From CAG-390 sp045633005 (GTDB lineage Bacteria > Bacillota > Clostridia > Oscillospirales > CAG-272): 64,000 nucleotides of DNA. The stretch is taken from the NCBI GenBank assembly GCA_045633005.1, contig JAZQXT010000075.1, positions 29,283-93,282 on the forward strand, given 5' to 3'. This document shows positions 1 through 8,408 of this stretch, one piece after another. How positions within the stretch are numbered: the first letter of the stretch is position 1; each line of letters begins with the position of its first letter. The position numbers and the translations under genes are program-made. The notes beneath the pieces are model-generated. The model saw nothing but the letters and a program-made list of their open reading frames with translations, was not told the origin of the DNA and did no database searches.

Positions 1-22
1 ACCTTAAGTTTCGCTTGCGTTC

Positions 23-51
23 TTGACTTTTTCTCCGAAAAGGGTTATAAT
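23..51 (+). promoter_or_regulatory. Vegetative promoter for the XRE regulator
   Basis: TTGACT at 23-28, a 17-bp spacer and TATAAT at 46-51. This is a near-consensus sigma-A promoter about 50 bp upstream of the regulator start. Confidence 0.75.
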
Positions 52-102
52 TTATAAGTATCAAGGTGAAGAATACCGCTGATCTTTAGAGGATGATTAT
101 TG

Positions 103-711
103 ATGAACGATATAAAAAACGCAGTAGCAAAAAATATTTCCGAGTTGCGCCAAGCACACGGAATGACGCAGATCGAGCTTGCGGAAAGGCTTAATTATTC
201 AGACAAGGCGATCTCCAAGTGGGAGCGTGCCGAGTCCATTCCCGACGTAACGGTGCTCGTTACGATAGCGGAGCTTTTCGGCGTTACGCTTGACTACCTC
301 GTTCACGAGGAGCATACGGCAGCCGAGCGCAAGGAGGCGGCGAGCGAGCCTATTCACAAGCATAACCGCCATCTCATCGCCGCAATGTCGGTGATGCTCG
401 TTTGGTTTATATCCCTGCTTGTGTTCGTGCTGCTTGCTCTGTTTGCGCCCTCTGTCAAGGGCGAATGGCTCTCATTTCTTTACGGCATTCCCGTGGCATC
501 CATCGTGCATCTCGTTTTCAACAGTATTTGGTTTGAAACGAGAAGAAACTATCTGATAATTTCAGTCCTTATGTGGTCCATTCTTTTGGCTATCCACGTA
601 ACGGTGCTTGTGGCAGGATATAATCTGTGGTTGCTCTACCTTCTCGGTATCCCCGGTCAGCTCGTTATATTTATGTGGTCAAGGCTTAAAAAAGCTCCTA
701 AAAAGAAATAA
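103..711 (+). CDS. XRE-family helix-turn-helix regulator with C-terminal membrane domain
   Basis: Probable membrane-bound transcription regulator of 202 residues. The N-terminal 65 residues form an XRE/Cro-type helix-turn-helix, with the family signature GMTQIELAERL followed by KAISKWERAESIPD. The rest, from about residue 85, is hydrophobic and can form three or four membrane segments, ending in a basic tail (KKAPKKK). I chose ATG 103 over the adjacent TTG at 100 because AGAGG (88-92) is better spaced for it. Proteins of this design are common in Clostridia and their target genes are usually unknown. It has its own promoter and terminator, so it is monocistronic. The regulator call is firm; the signal and regulon cannot be read from the sequence. 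Confidence 0.85.
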   Translation: MNDIKNAVAKNISELRQAHGMTQIELAERLNYSDKAISKWERAESIPDVTVLVTIAELFGVTLDYLVHEEHTAAERKEAASEPIHKHNRHLIAAMSVMLVWFISLLVFVLLALFAPSVKGEWLSFLYGIPVASIVHLVFNSIWFETRRNYLIISVLMWSILLAIHVTVLVAGYNLWLLYLLGIPGQLVIFMWSRLKKAPKKK

Positions 712-753
712 AATCGGCTCGCATGGAGTGTACTCCAAAGGGGCAGTTTTCAG

Positions 754-793
754 AAATACGGCATATCTCGAAAAGAGGTATGCCGTATTTTTG
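754..793 (+). terminator. Rho-independent terminator after the XRE regulator
   Basis: A 16-bp imperfect stem (AAATACGGCATATCTC paired with 775-790) closes on a GAAAA loop and is followed by T residues. Confidence 0.8.
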
Positions 794-1176
794 CATTTGT
801 GCCACAAATGCAGTGATTGTCAGGAAAATTGAAAAGCCATAGATGAACACAAGGGAGCCTTTTTCTTTTTCCCAGAAGGCAATTGGATAAATTTTCACTA
901 AATATGTTTACAAACCGCAAAAAATGTGATACAATAAATTCGCTACACAAAACCGAATAAACTTTTAAGGGCTAATGGTCTTTCTATTTATATAGGGATA
1001 TTATACCCTTTTTTAGGCATACTACTTTTGAATTTGGTAAAAGCGCAAATTCCAACAGGTAGTATGTCGGATACCATTATCCCGTTTATCTGGTTTTGTG
1101 TAGCAGCAATCGGAGTTTGCGTTTTTCGGTGCGCTGGCTTCGGTTGGCGCACTTTTTAATTTTGGGAGGATTTATT
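794..1176. other. Intergenic stretch with promoter and possible gene remnant
   Basis: No convincing gene. A good promoter lies at 907-935. Downstream of it, the frame from 938 to the stop at 1157-1159 is open for 73 codons and strongly hydrophobic, but has no ATG until 1064 and no good ribosome binding site. It could be a leader, a remnant of a membrane-protein gene, or a 31-residue peptide starting at 1064. Confidence 0.4.
907..935 (+). promoter_or_regulatory. Vegetative promoter for the small membrane protein
   Basis: TTTACA (907-912), a 17-bp spacer and TACAAT (930-935). The implied transcript has a long leader of about 235 nt before the ATG at 1177. Confidence 0.65.
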
Positions 1177-1455
1177 ATGGATGCATTTGCATTTGGTGCT
1201 ATTATCGGTTCGATTTTAAGCGGTGCTGCTGTTGGGGCGGTTCCTGCAATATGTGGCGCAATAAAACAAAAAATAGGTTTAGCCATAGGTGGATTTTTCG
1301 CATGTATTGTAGCCTCTTTCTTGTTGGGGTTAATTTTATCCGTTCCTACCTGTGCCGTCTTTTTATTTTTAATATTCAAAAAGCCAAAATTAGCAGAAAA
1401 TAATTCAGCTAATACCGAAAATTCTAATAAGGATCTCGGTGATGACGAAGTTTAA
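1177..1455 (+). CDS. Small hydrophobic membrane protein of unknown function
   Basis: A 92-residue protein that I do not recognise. ATG 1177 is well supported by GGGAGGA at 1164-1170. The first 70 residues are glycine- and alanine-rich and hydrophobic, with two or three probable membrane segments (one around residues 5-30, another around 35-65). The tail is short, hydrophilic and Asn/Glu-rich. It is expressed alone, between a promoter at 907-935 and a terminator at 1471. The long hydrophobic leader frame upstream may mean the gene was once larger or that the leader is regulatory. Function unknown. Confidence 0.6.
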   Translation: MDAFAFGAIIGSILSGAAVGAVPAICGAIKQKIGLAIGGFFACIVASFLLGLILSVPTCAVFLFLIFKKPKLAENNSANTENSNKDLGDDEV

Positions 1456-1470
1456 AAAATAACATAATCA

Positions 1471-1506
1471 AAAGGAACCGACCTACACCGAAACGGTTCC
1501 TTTTTG
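1471..1506 (+). terminator. Rho-independent terminator
   Basis: AAGGAACCG pairs with CGGTTCCTT across a 13-nt loop, followed by a T run. Confidence 0.8.
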
Positions 1507-1650
1507 TATTGATTGCATAATATTTTTGATAGAACTGTTCTTAAGAGTACGTCCCGTCGAACTCACTCTTTTTTATGCCAAAATCTGCATTGAATAACCA
1601 ACGCGCGATACAGCCGATAATTGTAATGTAAAAATTGTCGGGGGAAGCGT

Positions 1651-2427
1651 ATGTACTATAACAAAGTCGAAATTTGCGGAGTGAACACCACGAAGCTGAA
1701 AACGTTGACGGACGAGGAAAAACACGACCTTTTGCAAAAAACCAAGGAGGGCGACGACGGCGCGCGCGCCGAGCTGATATACGGCAATCTAAGGCTTGTC
1801 CTTAGCATAATACAGCGTTTTTCGGGGCGGCACGAGTCGATGGACGATCTTTTTCAGGTCGGATGTATCGGACTCGTTAAGGCGGTGGATAATTTTAATC
1901 TTGAATTGAACGTGAAATTTTCCACATACGCCGTTCCGATGATAATAGGCGAGATACGCCGTTATCTGCGCGATAATAATGCGATACGCATAAGCCGCTC
2001 GGTAAGGGACCTTGCCTACCGCGCACTCGGCGCACGCGAGGAGCTGATGGGCGACAACCAAAACGAGCCGACACCCGCGCAGATAGCGGAGAAGATCGGC
2101 GAGAGCCGCGAGGCGGTGGTGAGAGCTATGGAGGCAATAATCGAGCCGATGTCTCTTTACGAGCCGATATACAGCGAAAACGGCGACTCGCTCTACGTTA
2201 TTGACCAGCTTGCGGACACGAATTTCTCGGATGAGATGTGGCTCGAAAATATCGCGCTTGCCGAGGCACTTGAGCATCTTGGCGAGAGGGAGCGCAGAAT
2301 AATCAGCCTTCGCTTTTTTATGAACAAAACTCAGATGGAGATAGCCGAGGAGATAGGCATCTCACAAGCGCAGGTGTCGCGACTTGAAAAGGGCGCGCTT
2401 GAGCGAATGCGCAAGGAGATAAATTGA
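1651..2427 (+). CDS. sigG: RNA polymerase sporulation sigma factor SigG
   Basis: Late forespore-specific sigma factor, 258 residues, the usual length. The N-terminus (NKVEICGVNTTKL) is the conserved SigG signature. Region 2 carries NLRLVLSIIQRF, DDLFQVGCIGL and KFSTYAVPMIIGEIRRYLRD. The C-terminal region 4 helix-turn-helix ends in EEIGISQAQVSRLEKGALER. In many Bacillota sigG lies next to spoIIGA and sigE, but here those genes are not adjacent; the neighbour downstream is the glycogen operon. SigG drives late forespore genes after engulfment and depends on the SpoIIIA-SpoIIQ channel, most of which is encoded at 56-61 kb in this window. Upstream, TGAATA (1591-1596) and CGATAATT (1615-1622) could be an autoregulatory SigF/SigG-type promoter, but the match is weak. 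Confidence 0.96.
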   Translation: MYYNKVEICGVNTTKLKTLTDEEKHDLLQKTKEGDDGARAELIYGNLRLVLSIIQRFSGRHESMDDLFQVGCIGLVKAVDNFNLELNVKFSTYAVPMIIGEIRRYLRDNNAIRISRSVRDLAYRALGAREELMGDNQNEPTPAQIAEKIGESREAVVRAMEAIIEPMSLYEPIYSENGDSLYVIDQLADTNFSDEMWLENIALAEALEHLGERERRIISLRFFMNKTQMEIAEEIGISQAQVSRLEKGALERMRKEIN

Positions 2428-2455
2428 AAAAAGCCTCAAAGTGAGGCTTTTTTTC
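2428..2455 (+). terminator. Terminator of sigG
   Basis: AAAAAGCCTCA / TGAGGCTTTTT hairpin followed by a long T run, immediately after the sigG stop codon. Confidence 0.85.
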
Positions 2456-2536
2456 ATTATAATAGAATAAAAAAACCTTAATATTATTATATTATTATTA
2501 AACTTTACTAAAATAATAAAATATTAAATTTTATAA

Positions 2537-2565
2537 TTGAAATTGACCTTGAAATGTAGTATAAT
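2537..2565 (+). promoter_or_regulatory. Promoter of the glycogen operon
   Basis: TTGAAA (2537-2542), a 17-bp spacer and a perfect TATAAT (2560-2565), lying in a very AT-rich gap before glgB. Confidence 0.7.
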
Positions 2566-2616
2566 ATAGGATAGGAAAATTTGATTCCGAATTTTCTGCT
2601 GACGAAGGAGGAAAAA

Positions 2617-4551
2617 ATGGGCAAAAAAAATGAAATGGCGGAATACCTGTTTCATCAGGGTACGAATTTTGAGTCATATAATTATTTTGGCGTCCATCGT
2701 GAGGATGGCTTGCTCACCTTTCGCGTCTGGGCTCCCAATGCTACCGCGATTGCCGTAATAGGCGATTTCAACGGCTGGTGCGGTTGCCACGGCTACTATA
2801 TGCATCGCTTGAATGACGGCGGCATTTGGGAGATATCGCTCCACGATATGCCCGACGGCACTCGCTATAAATATCTTATTCATACGAAGGACGGCAGACA
2901 GCTTCAGAAGGCTGATCCCTACGCCTTTGCCGCTGAGCTTCCCCCTGCAACCGCATCTCTCGTTTACACCGCCCCCATCGATTACGCGTGGCGTGATGCG
3001 GGCTGGATGAGCTTCCGTCCGAATGCGAGGGAGTATAACCGCCCGATAAACGTTTACGAGCTTCATCTCGGCTCTTGGAAGCGTCACGAGGACGGCACTT
3101 ATCTTAGCTATCTTGAGCTTGCGCACGAGCTTCCGCAGTACGTTAAGCAGATGGGATATACCCACGTCGAGCTTTTGCCCGTTATGGAGCATCCGTTTGA
3201 CGGCTCTTGGGGCTATCAGGTCACGGGCTATTACGCGCCCACGGCACGCTTCGGCTCTCCGCACGATTTCTGCGCACTCGTTGACGCTTTGCACGAGGCG
3301 GGCATCGGAGTTATTCTCGATTGGGTTCCCGCGCACTTCCCCAAGGATGCGCACGGACTTTACGAATTTGACGGACAGCCGCTTTACGAGTATCAGGGCT
3401 GGGACAGAATGGAGCATAAGGGCTGGGGAACGCGCCGCTTTGACGTTGGCAGACCCGAAATTCAGTCATTCCTCGTTTCCAACGCTTGCTTCTGGGCGCA
3501 GGTCTACCACGCGGACGGGATCCGCGTTGACGCGGTAGCATCCATGCTCTACCTCGATTACGATAAAATGCCCGACGAGTGGGTGCCTAATATCTACGGC
3601 GATAACCGTTGCCTTGAGGCTATGGCGTTCTTCAAAAAGCTCAACGGACATATGGCGTATCGCCACCCCGCCGTTATGATGATAGCGGAGGAATCGAGCG
3701 CGTGGGGCGGTCTTACCTCGTTCGAGGGCGACGGACTCGGCTTCACTTATAAATGGAATATGGGTTGGATGAACGACGGTCTTTCCTATCTTGAGACCGA
3801 CCCGATATACAGAAAATACCACCACGATAAAATGACCTTCTCGCTGATGTACTCCTTCGGCGAAAAGTATATGCTTCCCATCTCTCACGACGAGGTCGTA
3901 CACGGCAAAAAGTCGCTTCTCGACCGCGCCCCCGGTGACTACTACAATAAGTTTGCGGGCACGCGCGCGTTTATGACCTATATGATGACGCACCCCGGCA
4001 AAAAGCTACTCTTTATGGGATGCGAGTATGGTCCTTTTAGAGAATGGGATTACAACGACAGCCTTGAGTGGTTTATGCTTGATTATGACAAGCACGCAAG
4101 ACTTCAGCGCTTTAACGCAGACCTCAATCACCTCTATCTTGCAAACTCGCCACTCTGGGCGCGAGATACCGATTGGAGCGGCTTTGATTGGGTGGAGGTC
4201 GATAATGCGGACGCAAGCGTTATCGCTTACCGCAGAATGTCCGACGAGGGCGAGCTTCTCGTAGTTATCAACTACACGCCCGTTTATTACCCCGAATATC
4301 GACTCGGCGTACCCTTTGCGGGACGCTGGAGCGAGCTTCTCTCAAGTGACGATCTTGCCTACGGCGGCGGCGGCGTTACGCACCCCGACGGCATCGTAAG
4401 CGAGCCGATCCCCGCAGGCAGGTGGGAAAACTCCGTTTCGCTTCGCCTTGCGCCGCACGGTGCGCTGATCTTCAAGCTTGATGAAAAGATCTCGGATACC
4501 GCGCCGAAGGCAAAGAAGCTGTCGGCACGCCCAAAAAAGAAAAATAAATAA
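2617..4551 (+). CDS. glgB: 1,4-alpha-glucan branching enzyme
   Basis: Transfers alpha-1,4 glucan segments onto O6 of glucose to make the alpha-1,6 branches of glycogen. 644 residues, normal for GH13 subfamily 8/9 enzymes. ATG 2617 is chosen because AAGGAGG (2605-2611) sits just before it; an upstream in-frame TTG at 2581 has no such site. Residues about 20-120 form the N-terminal CBM48-like domain (FRVWAPNA, VIGDFNGW). The GH13 barrel shows the nucleophile Asp305 in GIRVDAVAS, the acid/base Glu358 in AEES and the transition-state Asp in ISHDEVVHGK. The C-terminus is lysine-rich (KAKKLSARPKKKNK). First gene of the glycogen operon. Confidence 0.96.
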   Translation: MGKKNEMAEYLFHQGTNFESYNYFGVHREDGLLTFRVWAPNATAIAVIGDFNGWCGCHGYYMHRLNDGGIWEISLHDMPDGTRYKYLIHTKDGRQLQKADPYAFAAELPPATASLVYTAPIDYAWRDAGWMSFRPNAREYNRPINVYELHLGSWKRHEDGTYLSYLELAHELPQYVKQMGYTHVELLPVMEHPFDGSWGYQVTGYYAPTARFGSPHDFCALVDALHEAGIGVILDWVPAHFPKDAHGLYEFDGQPLYEYQGWDRMEHKGWGTRRFDVGRPEIQSFLVSNACFWAQVYHADGIRVDAVASMLYLDYDKMPDEWVPNIYGDNRCLEAMAFFKKLNGHMAYRHPAVMMIAEESSAWGGLTSFEGDGLGFTYKWNMGWMNDGLSYLETDPIYRKYHHDKMTFSLMYSFGEKYMLPISHDEVVHGKKSLLDRAPGDYYNKFAGTRAFMTYMMTHPGKKLLFMGCEYGPFREWDYNDSLEWFMLDYDKHARLQRFNADLNHLYLANSPLWARDTDWSGFDWVEVDNADASVIAYRRMSDEGELLVVINYTPVYYPEYRLGVPFAGRWSELLSSDDLAYGGGGVTHPDGIVSEPIPAGRWENSVSLRLAPHGALIFKLDEKISDTAPKAKKLSARPKKKNK

Positions 4552-4587
4552 ATATATATAATCGCAAGAAAGGATCGGATCAAAGCA

Positions 4588-5772
4588 ATGTATAAGAAAA
4601 AAGAATGTGTCGCAATGCTTCTGGCTGGTGGACAGGGAAGCAGACTTTACGCGCTTACCTCAAAGCTTGCCAAGCCCGCCGTTTTGTTCGGCGGCAAATA
4701 TCGCATCATCGATTTCCCCCTTTCAAACTGTGTTAATTCGGGCATTGACACCGTAGGCGTTCTTACCCAGTATCAGCCCTTGTTGCTTAACGATTACATC
4801 GGCAACGGACTTCCCTGGGACCTTGACCGCAACTACGGCGGAGTAAAGATCCTGCCCCCCTATCAGGGAAAGGACCGTGCCGACTGGTATCGCGGTACTG
4901 CCAACGCAATTTATCAGAACATTCAGTTTATCAAGCAGTATGATCCCGAATACGTTTTGATACTTTCGGGCGACCACATCTACAAGATGGACTACGCCGC
5001 AATGCTTGCCGCACACAAGCGCAACAATGCGGACTGCACTATCGCCGTTATCGACGTTCCGATCGAGGAGGCAAGCCGCTTCGGTATTATGAGCGTAAAC
5101 GAGGACGGAAGCGTATGGAAGTTCTCCGAAAAGCCAAAGAACCCCGACAGCACGAAGGCTTCTATGGGTATTTACATCTTCAATACCAAGAAGCTCCTCT
5201 CCTATCTTGAGGAGGATGAGAAGAACCCCGACTCCGAAAACGATTTCGGTAAAAACATCATCCCTGCAATGCTTGGCGCGGGCGAGAGAATGTTCGCATA
5301 TCCCTTCTCAGGATATTGGAAGGACGTTGGAACTATCTCCTCTCTCTGGGAGGCGAATATGGATATGCTCGGCGAAGATCCCGCACTCGTTCTTAACGAC
5401 GACAAGTGGCGCATCTACGCTCGCCACTACGCACAGGCACCCCAGTTCATAAGCAAGGATGCCGAGGTTTCCAACTCATCCATTACCGAGGGCTGTGAGA
5501 TATACGGAAAGGTCAAGAATTCCGTTCTCGGCGTAGGCGTTCGCGTTATGGAGGGCGCAGAGGTCGTGGATTCCGTTATTATGAGCGGTGCTACGATAGA
5601 CAAGAATGCCGTTGTTAAGTATTCCATCGTCGATTCCTTTGCCTACGTTGGCGAGGGCGTAACCCTCGGCGCAGATCGCGCAGAGGGCGTAGAAGTAGCC
5701 GTTGTTGGCGCAGGCGTAAGCATTTCCGCAGGGGAAAACGTTCCTCAGGGCGCAATGCTTTACGGTGAATAA
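4588..5772 (+). CDS. glgC: Glucose-1-phosphate adenylyltransferase, catalytic subunit
   Basis: Makes ADP-glucose from ATP and glucose-1-phosphate, the committed step of bacterial glycogen synthesis. 394 residues. The nucleotidyltransferase domain opens with LLAGGQGSRLYALTSKLAKP and continues with RIIDFPLSNCVNSGI. Further motifs are the dinucleotide-binding LSGDHIYKMDY and the sugar-phosphate region FSEKP. The C-terminal third is a left-handed beta-helix with hexapeptide-like repeats. It lies 36 bp downstream of glgB and 20 bp upstream of glgD. In characterised Bacillota GlgC and GlgD form a heterotetramer in which GlgC is catalytic. A purine-rich AAGAAAGGA is the ribosome binding site, at a rather long 14-bp spacing. 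Confidence 0.96.
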   Translation: MYKKKECVAMLLAGGQGSRLYALTSKLAKPAVLFGGKYRIIDFPLSNCVNSGIDTVGVLTQYQPLLLNDYIGNGLPWDLDRNYGGVKILPPYQGKDRADWYRGTANAIYQNIQFIKQYDPEYVLILSGDHIYKMDYAAMLAAHKRNNADCTIAVIDVPIEEASRFGIMSVNEDGSVWKFSEKPKNPDSTKASMGIYIFNTKKLLSYLEEDEKNPDSENDFGKNIIPAMLGAGERMFAYPFSGYWKDVGTISSLWEANMDMLGEDPALVLNDDKWRIYARHYAQAPQFISKDAEVSNSSITEGCEIYGKVKNSVLGVGVRVMEGAEVVDSVIMSGATIDKNAVVKYSIVDSFAYVGEGVTLGADRAEGVEVAVVGAGVSISAGENVPQGAMLYGE

Positions 5773-5792
5773 TAAATAAGGAGGATATTAAA

Positions 5793-6926
5793 ATGACCGC
5801 AGCAGGACTTATATTTTCCAATATTCACGACGAATGTCTGCCTGAGCTTACGCGCCATCGTACAATGGCAAGCGTTCCCTTCGGTGGCAGATACCGTCTT
5901 ATAGATTTTCCGCTTTCCAATATGGTCAACTCCAACATCACTAAGGTTGGCGTTATAACTCACTATAACTATCAGTCGCTCCTTGACCATCTCGGAACGG
6001 GCAAGGACTGGGATCTCGCTCGCCGCTCCGGCGGTATCAAGCTGCTCCCGCCCTTTATTTCCGCGTTTGATGCAAAGGGCACTCCCTCGCTTTATCACAC
6101 TCGCCTTGAGGCTATGCTCGGCGTTATGAACTTCATTTCGCGCTGTGACGAGGACGTTATCGTCCTTTCCGATTGCGACGCTATCTGCAACATCGACCTT
6201 CGCGACGTTATAAGAAACCATGAGAAAAACGGCGCGGACATCACCATCGTGACCAAGCGCGTTAAGGGCGGAAGCGCCATTGCCGACAGACAGTGGATAG
6301 TAAACGCCGACGATAACGGCAATATTTACGAGGTAGCCGAGTACACCAAGGGACTTTGCGACGAGGCAGAGGTCTCCACCAATATTATGGTGATCACCCG
6401 CAACTACCTGCTGGGAATACTGCTTGACGCTTCGGCGCACGGATATACTCACTTCTTTAGCGAGATCATCCTCAAAAACATCGGCAGAGCAAACTACCGC
6501 GCGTACCGTTATAACGGATATTACGCTAACATCAACTCTCTTGCAGGATATTTTGATTGCTCCATGCAGCTTCTTAACGCTGACGTGCGCGGCGCACTCT
6601 TCAGACAGGAGAACCGCTCCGTATACACGAAGGTCCGCAACTCCGCCCCCACGACCTATTGCGAGGGCGCAAAGGTAACCAATTCCGTTATAGCTGACGG
6701 ATGCGTTATCGAGGGCGAGGTAGAGAACTGCATAATCTTCCGCGGAGTAAAGGTTGGCAGAGGCACGAAGATCAAAAACTCCATTCTGCTTCAGGACACC
6801 TACGTTGGACAGAACGTAAGCCTTAATTGCGTTATAACCGATAAAAACGCTATTATCCGCGATTCCCGCGTTCTTTCGGGACACGAGAGCATGCCGTTCT
6901 TTATAGGCAAGGATATAATGGTATAA
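5793..6926 (+). CDS. glgD: Glucose-1-phosphate adenylyltransferase regulatory subunit GlgD
   Basis: Paralogue of GlgC that acts as the non-catalytic or activating partner of ADP-glucose pyrophosphorylase in Bacillota. 377 residues. The usual GGxGxRL loop is missing: the N-terminus reads GLIFSNIHDE and then ASVPFGGRYRLIDFPLSNMVNSNI, exactly the GlgD pattern. The C-terminal beta-helix is retained (VTNSVIADGCVIEGEVENC). The start ATG follows AAGGAGG. It sits between glgC and glgA, with only 13 bp to glgA, so co-expression of all synthesis subunits is expected. The loss of the ATP-binding loop is normal for this subunit and not a sign of decay. Confidence 0.95.
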   Translation: MTAAGLIFSNIHDECLPELTRHRTMASVPFGGRYRLIDFPLSNMVNSNITKVGVITHYNYQSLLDHLGTGKDWDLARRSGGIKLLPPFISAFDAKGTPSLYHTRLEAMLGVMNFISRCDEDVIVLSDCDAICNIDLRDVIRNHEKNGADITIVTKRVKGGSAIADRQWIVNADDNGNIYEVAEYTKGLCDEAEVSTNIMVITRNYLLGILLDASAHGYTHFFSEIILKNIGRANYRAYRYNGYYANINSLAGYFDCSMQLLNADVRGALFRQENRSVYTKVRNSAPTTYCEGAKVTNSVIADGCVIEGEVENCIIFRGVKVGRGTKIKNSILLQDTYVGQNVSLNCVITDKNAIIRDSRVLSGHESMPFFIGKDIMV

Positions 6927-6939
6927 AAGAGGTCTGGAA

Positions 6940-8379
6940 ATGAAAAAAAGTGTACTTTTCGTAGGAGCTGAGGCAATGCCCTTTGCCGCCACGGGCGGTC
7001 TTGGCGACGTTCTTGGCTCGCTCCCCACGGCACTTGCCGCAGAGGGAGCAGACGTGCGCGTGGTCATGCCGCTCTATTCGGCTGTCGGCGCACAATGGCG
7101 CGAGCAGATGACGACAGAGGCGGTCTTTACCGTAGAGCTTGCTTGGCGCCGTCAGTACTGTGGAATACTTAGTCTTAAAAAGGACGGAGTTACCTATTAT
7201 TTCGTTGACAACGAATATTACTTTGACCGCGCGGGCGGACTTTACGGTCATTACGATGACGGTGAACGCTTCGCTTTCTTCTGCACAGCCGTGCTTGAAA
7301 TGCTTCCGAGGATAAATTTCTTCCCGAAGGTGCTTCACGCTAACGATTGGCAGTCTGCGCTTTCCCTGATATATCTTTGCAGAAAGTATATGGGACGTCC
7401 GCAGTACGCCGCTATCCGCCGCGTATTTACCATTCACAATATCGAATATCAGGGTAAATACGATTTCTACATTCTCGGTGACGTTTTCGGACTTGGTGCC
7501 GCAGACCGCGAGTGCGTAGAATACGACGGATGTATAAATCTTATGAAGGGCGCTATCGAGTCCGCAGAGATAGTCAGCACCGTAAGCCCCAGATACGCCG
7601 AGGAGATAATGACTCCCCAGTATTCTCACGGGCTTTGGAGAATTTTACAGAGAAATTCCTCAAAGGTGTGCGGTATACTCAACGGCATCGACTATGCGTA
7701 TTACGATCCCGAAACGGACCCCATCCTTCCCAAGAATTACAGCGCAAAAGCTCCCGCGCAGAAGGCGGCTTGCCGCACAAAGCTGCGCCAAGATATCGGA
7801 CTTCCCGACGCGGACGTTCCGCTTATCGCCGTTATCTCGCGCCTTGCATCGCATAAGGGACTCGACATCGTTGCCGAGTGTCTGCGCGGCGTTCTTTGGA
7901 ACACGGGCGCACAGTTCGTCGTGCTCGGATGCGGCGAGAGCAAGTACGAGGACTTTTTCCGCGCACTTGAGGCCGAATTCCCGAATCAGGTACGCGCGCT
8001 CATCACCTACGACAGAGATCTGTCGCGCAAGATATACGCCGCGGCTGATATCTTTATGATGCCGTCGAAGAGCGAGCCCTGCGGTCTTTCGCAGATGATA
8101 GCGTCAAGATACGGCGCGATCCCCGTAGTAAGAGAAACGGGCGGACTTGCCGACTCCATACACGGATATTGGGAGACCGAGGACGGAACTCTTATGGGAA
8201 ATGGATTTACCTTTGCCAATTACAGCGCCGCCGAGCTTTACGAGCGCACCTGCGCCGCAGTAGAGCTGCTTAAGGACAAGAAAAAGGCAAGGAAATTTAT
8301 AAAGAAGATAATGTCCACCGATTTCTCGTGGACGGCATCTGCAAAGCAGTACATCAGTATGTACGATAGCCTTAACTGA
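6940..8379 (+). CDS. glgA: Glycogen synthase (ADP-glucose), GT5
   Basis: Extends alpha-1,4 glucan chains using ADP-glucose. 479 residues, standard length for GT5. The N-terminal Rossmann domain shows LFVGAEAMPFAATGGLGDVL; the common K-x-G-G-L motif appears as A-T-G-G-L, a variant I recall in other clostridial enzymes. VLHANDWQSAL and IHNIEYQGK are typical. The C-terminal domain carries RLASHKGLD and the nucleotide-sugar E-x7-E region in PSKSEPCGLSQMIA, followed by RETGGLADS. The start has AGAGG upstream. Third step of the operon after branching enzyme and ADP-glucose pyrophosphorylase. Confidence 0.96.
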   Translation: MKKSVLFVGAEAMPFAATGGLGDVLGSLPTALAAEGADVRVVMPLYSAVGAQWREQMTTEAVFTVELAWRRQYCGILSLKKDGVTYYFVDNEYYFDRAGGLYGHYDDGERFAFFCTAVLEMLPRINFFPKVLHANDWQSALSLIYLCRKYMGRPQYAAIRRVFTIHNIEYQGKYDFYILGDVFGLGAADRECVEYDGCINLMKGAIESAEIVSTVSPRYAEEIMTPQYSHGLWRILQRNSSKVCGILNGIDYAYYDPETDPILPKNYSAKAPAQKAACRTKLRQDIGLPDADVPLIAVISRLASHKGLDIVAECLRGVLWNTGAQFVVLGCGESKYEDFFRALEAEFPNQVRALITYDRDLSRKIYAAADIFMMPSKSEPCGLSQMIASRYGAIPVVRETGGLADSIHGYWETEDGTLMGNGFTFANYSAAELYERTCAAVELLKDKKKARKFIKKIMSTDFSWTASAKQYISMYDSLN

Positions 8380-8408
8380 TCAAAGACAAATATTTGGAGG
8401 AAGTTGAT

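Noticed and set aside
5793..6926. Decayed second copy of glgC
   Set aside because: Loss of the nucleotide loop is the normal state of the GlgD subunit; reading frame is intact and motifs match GlgD.
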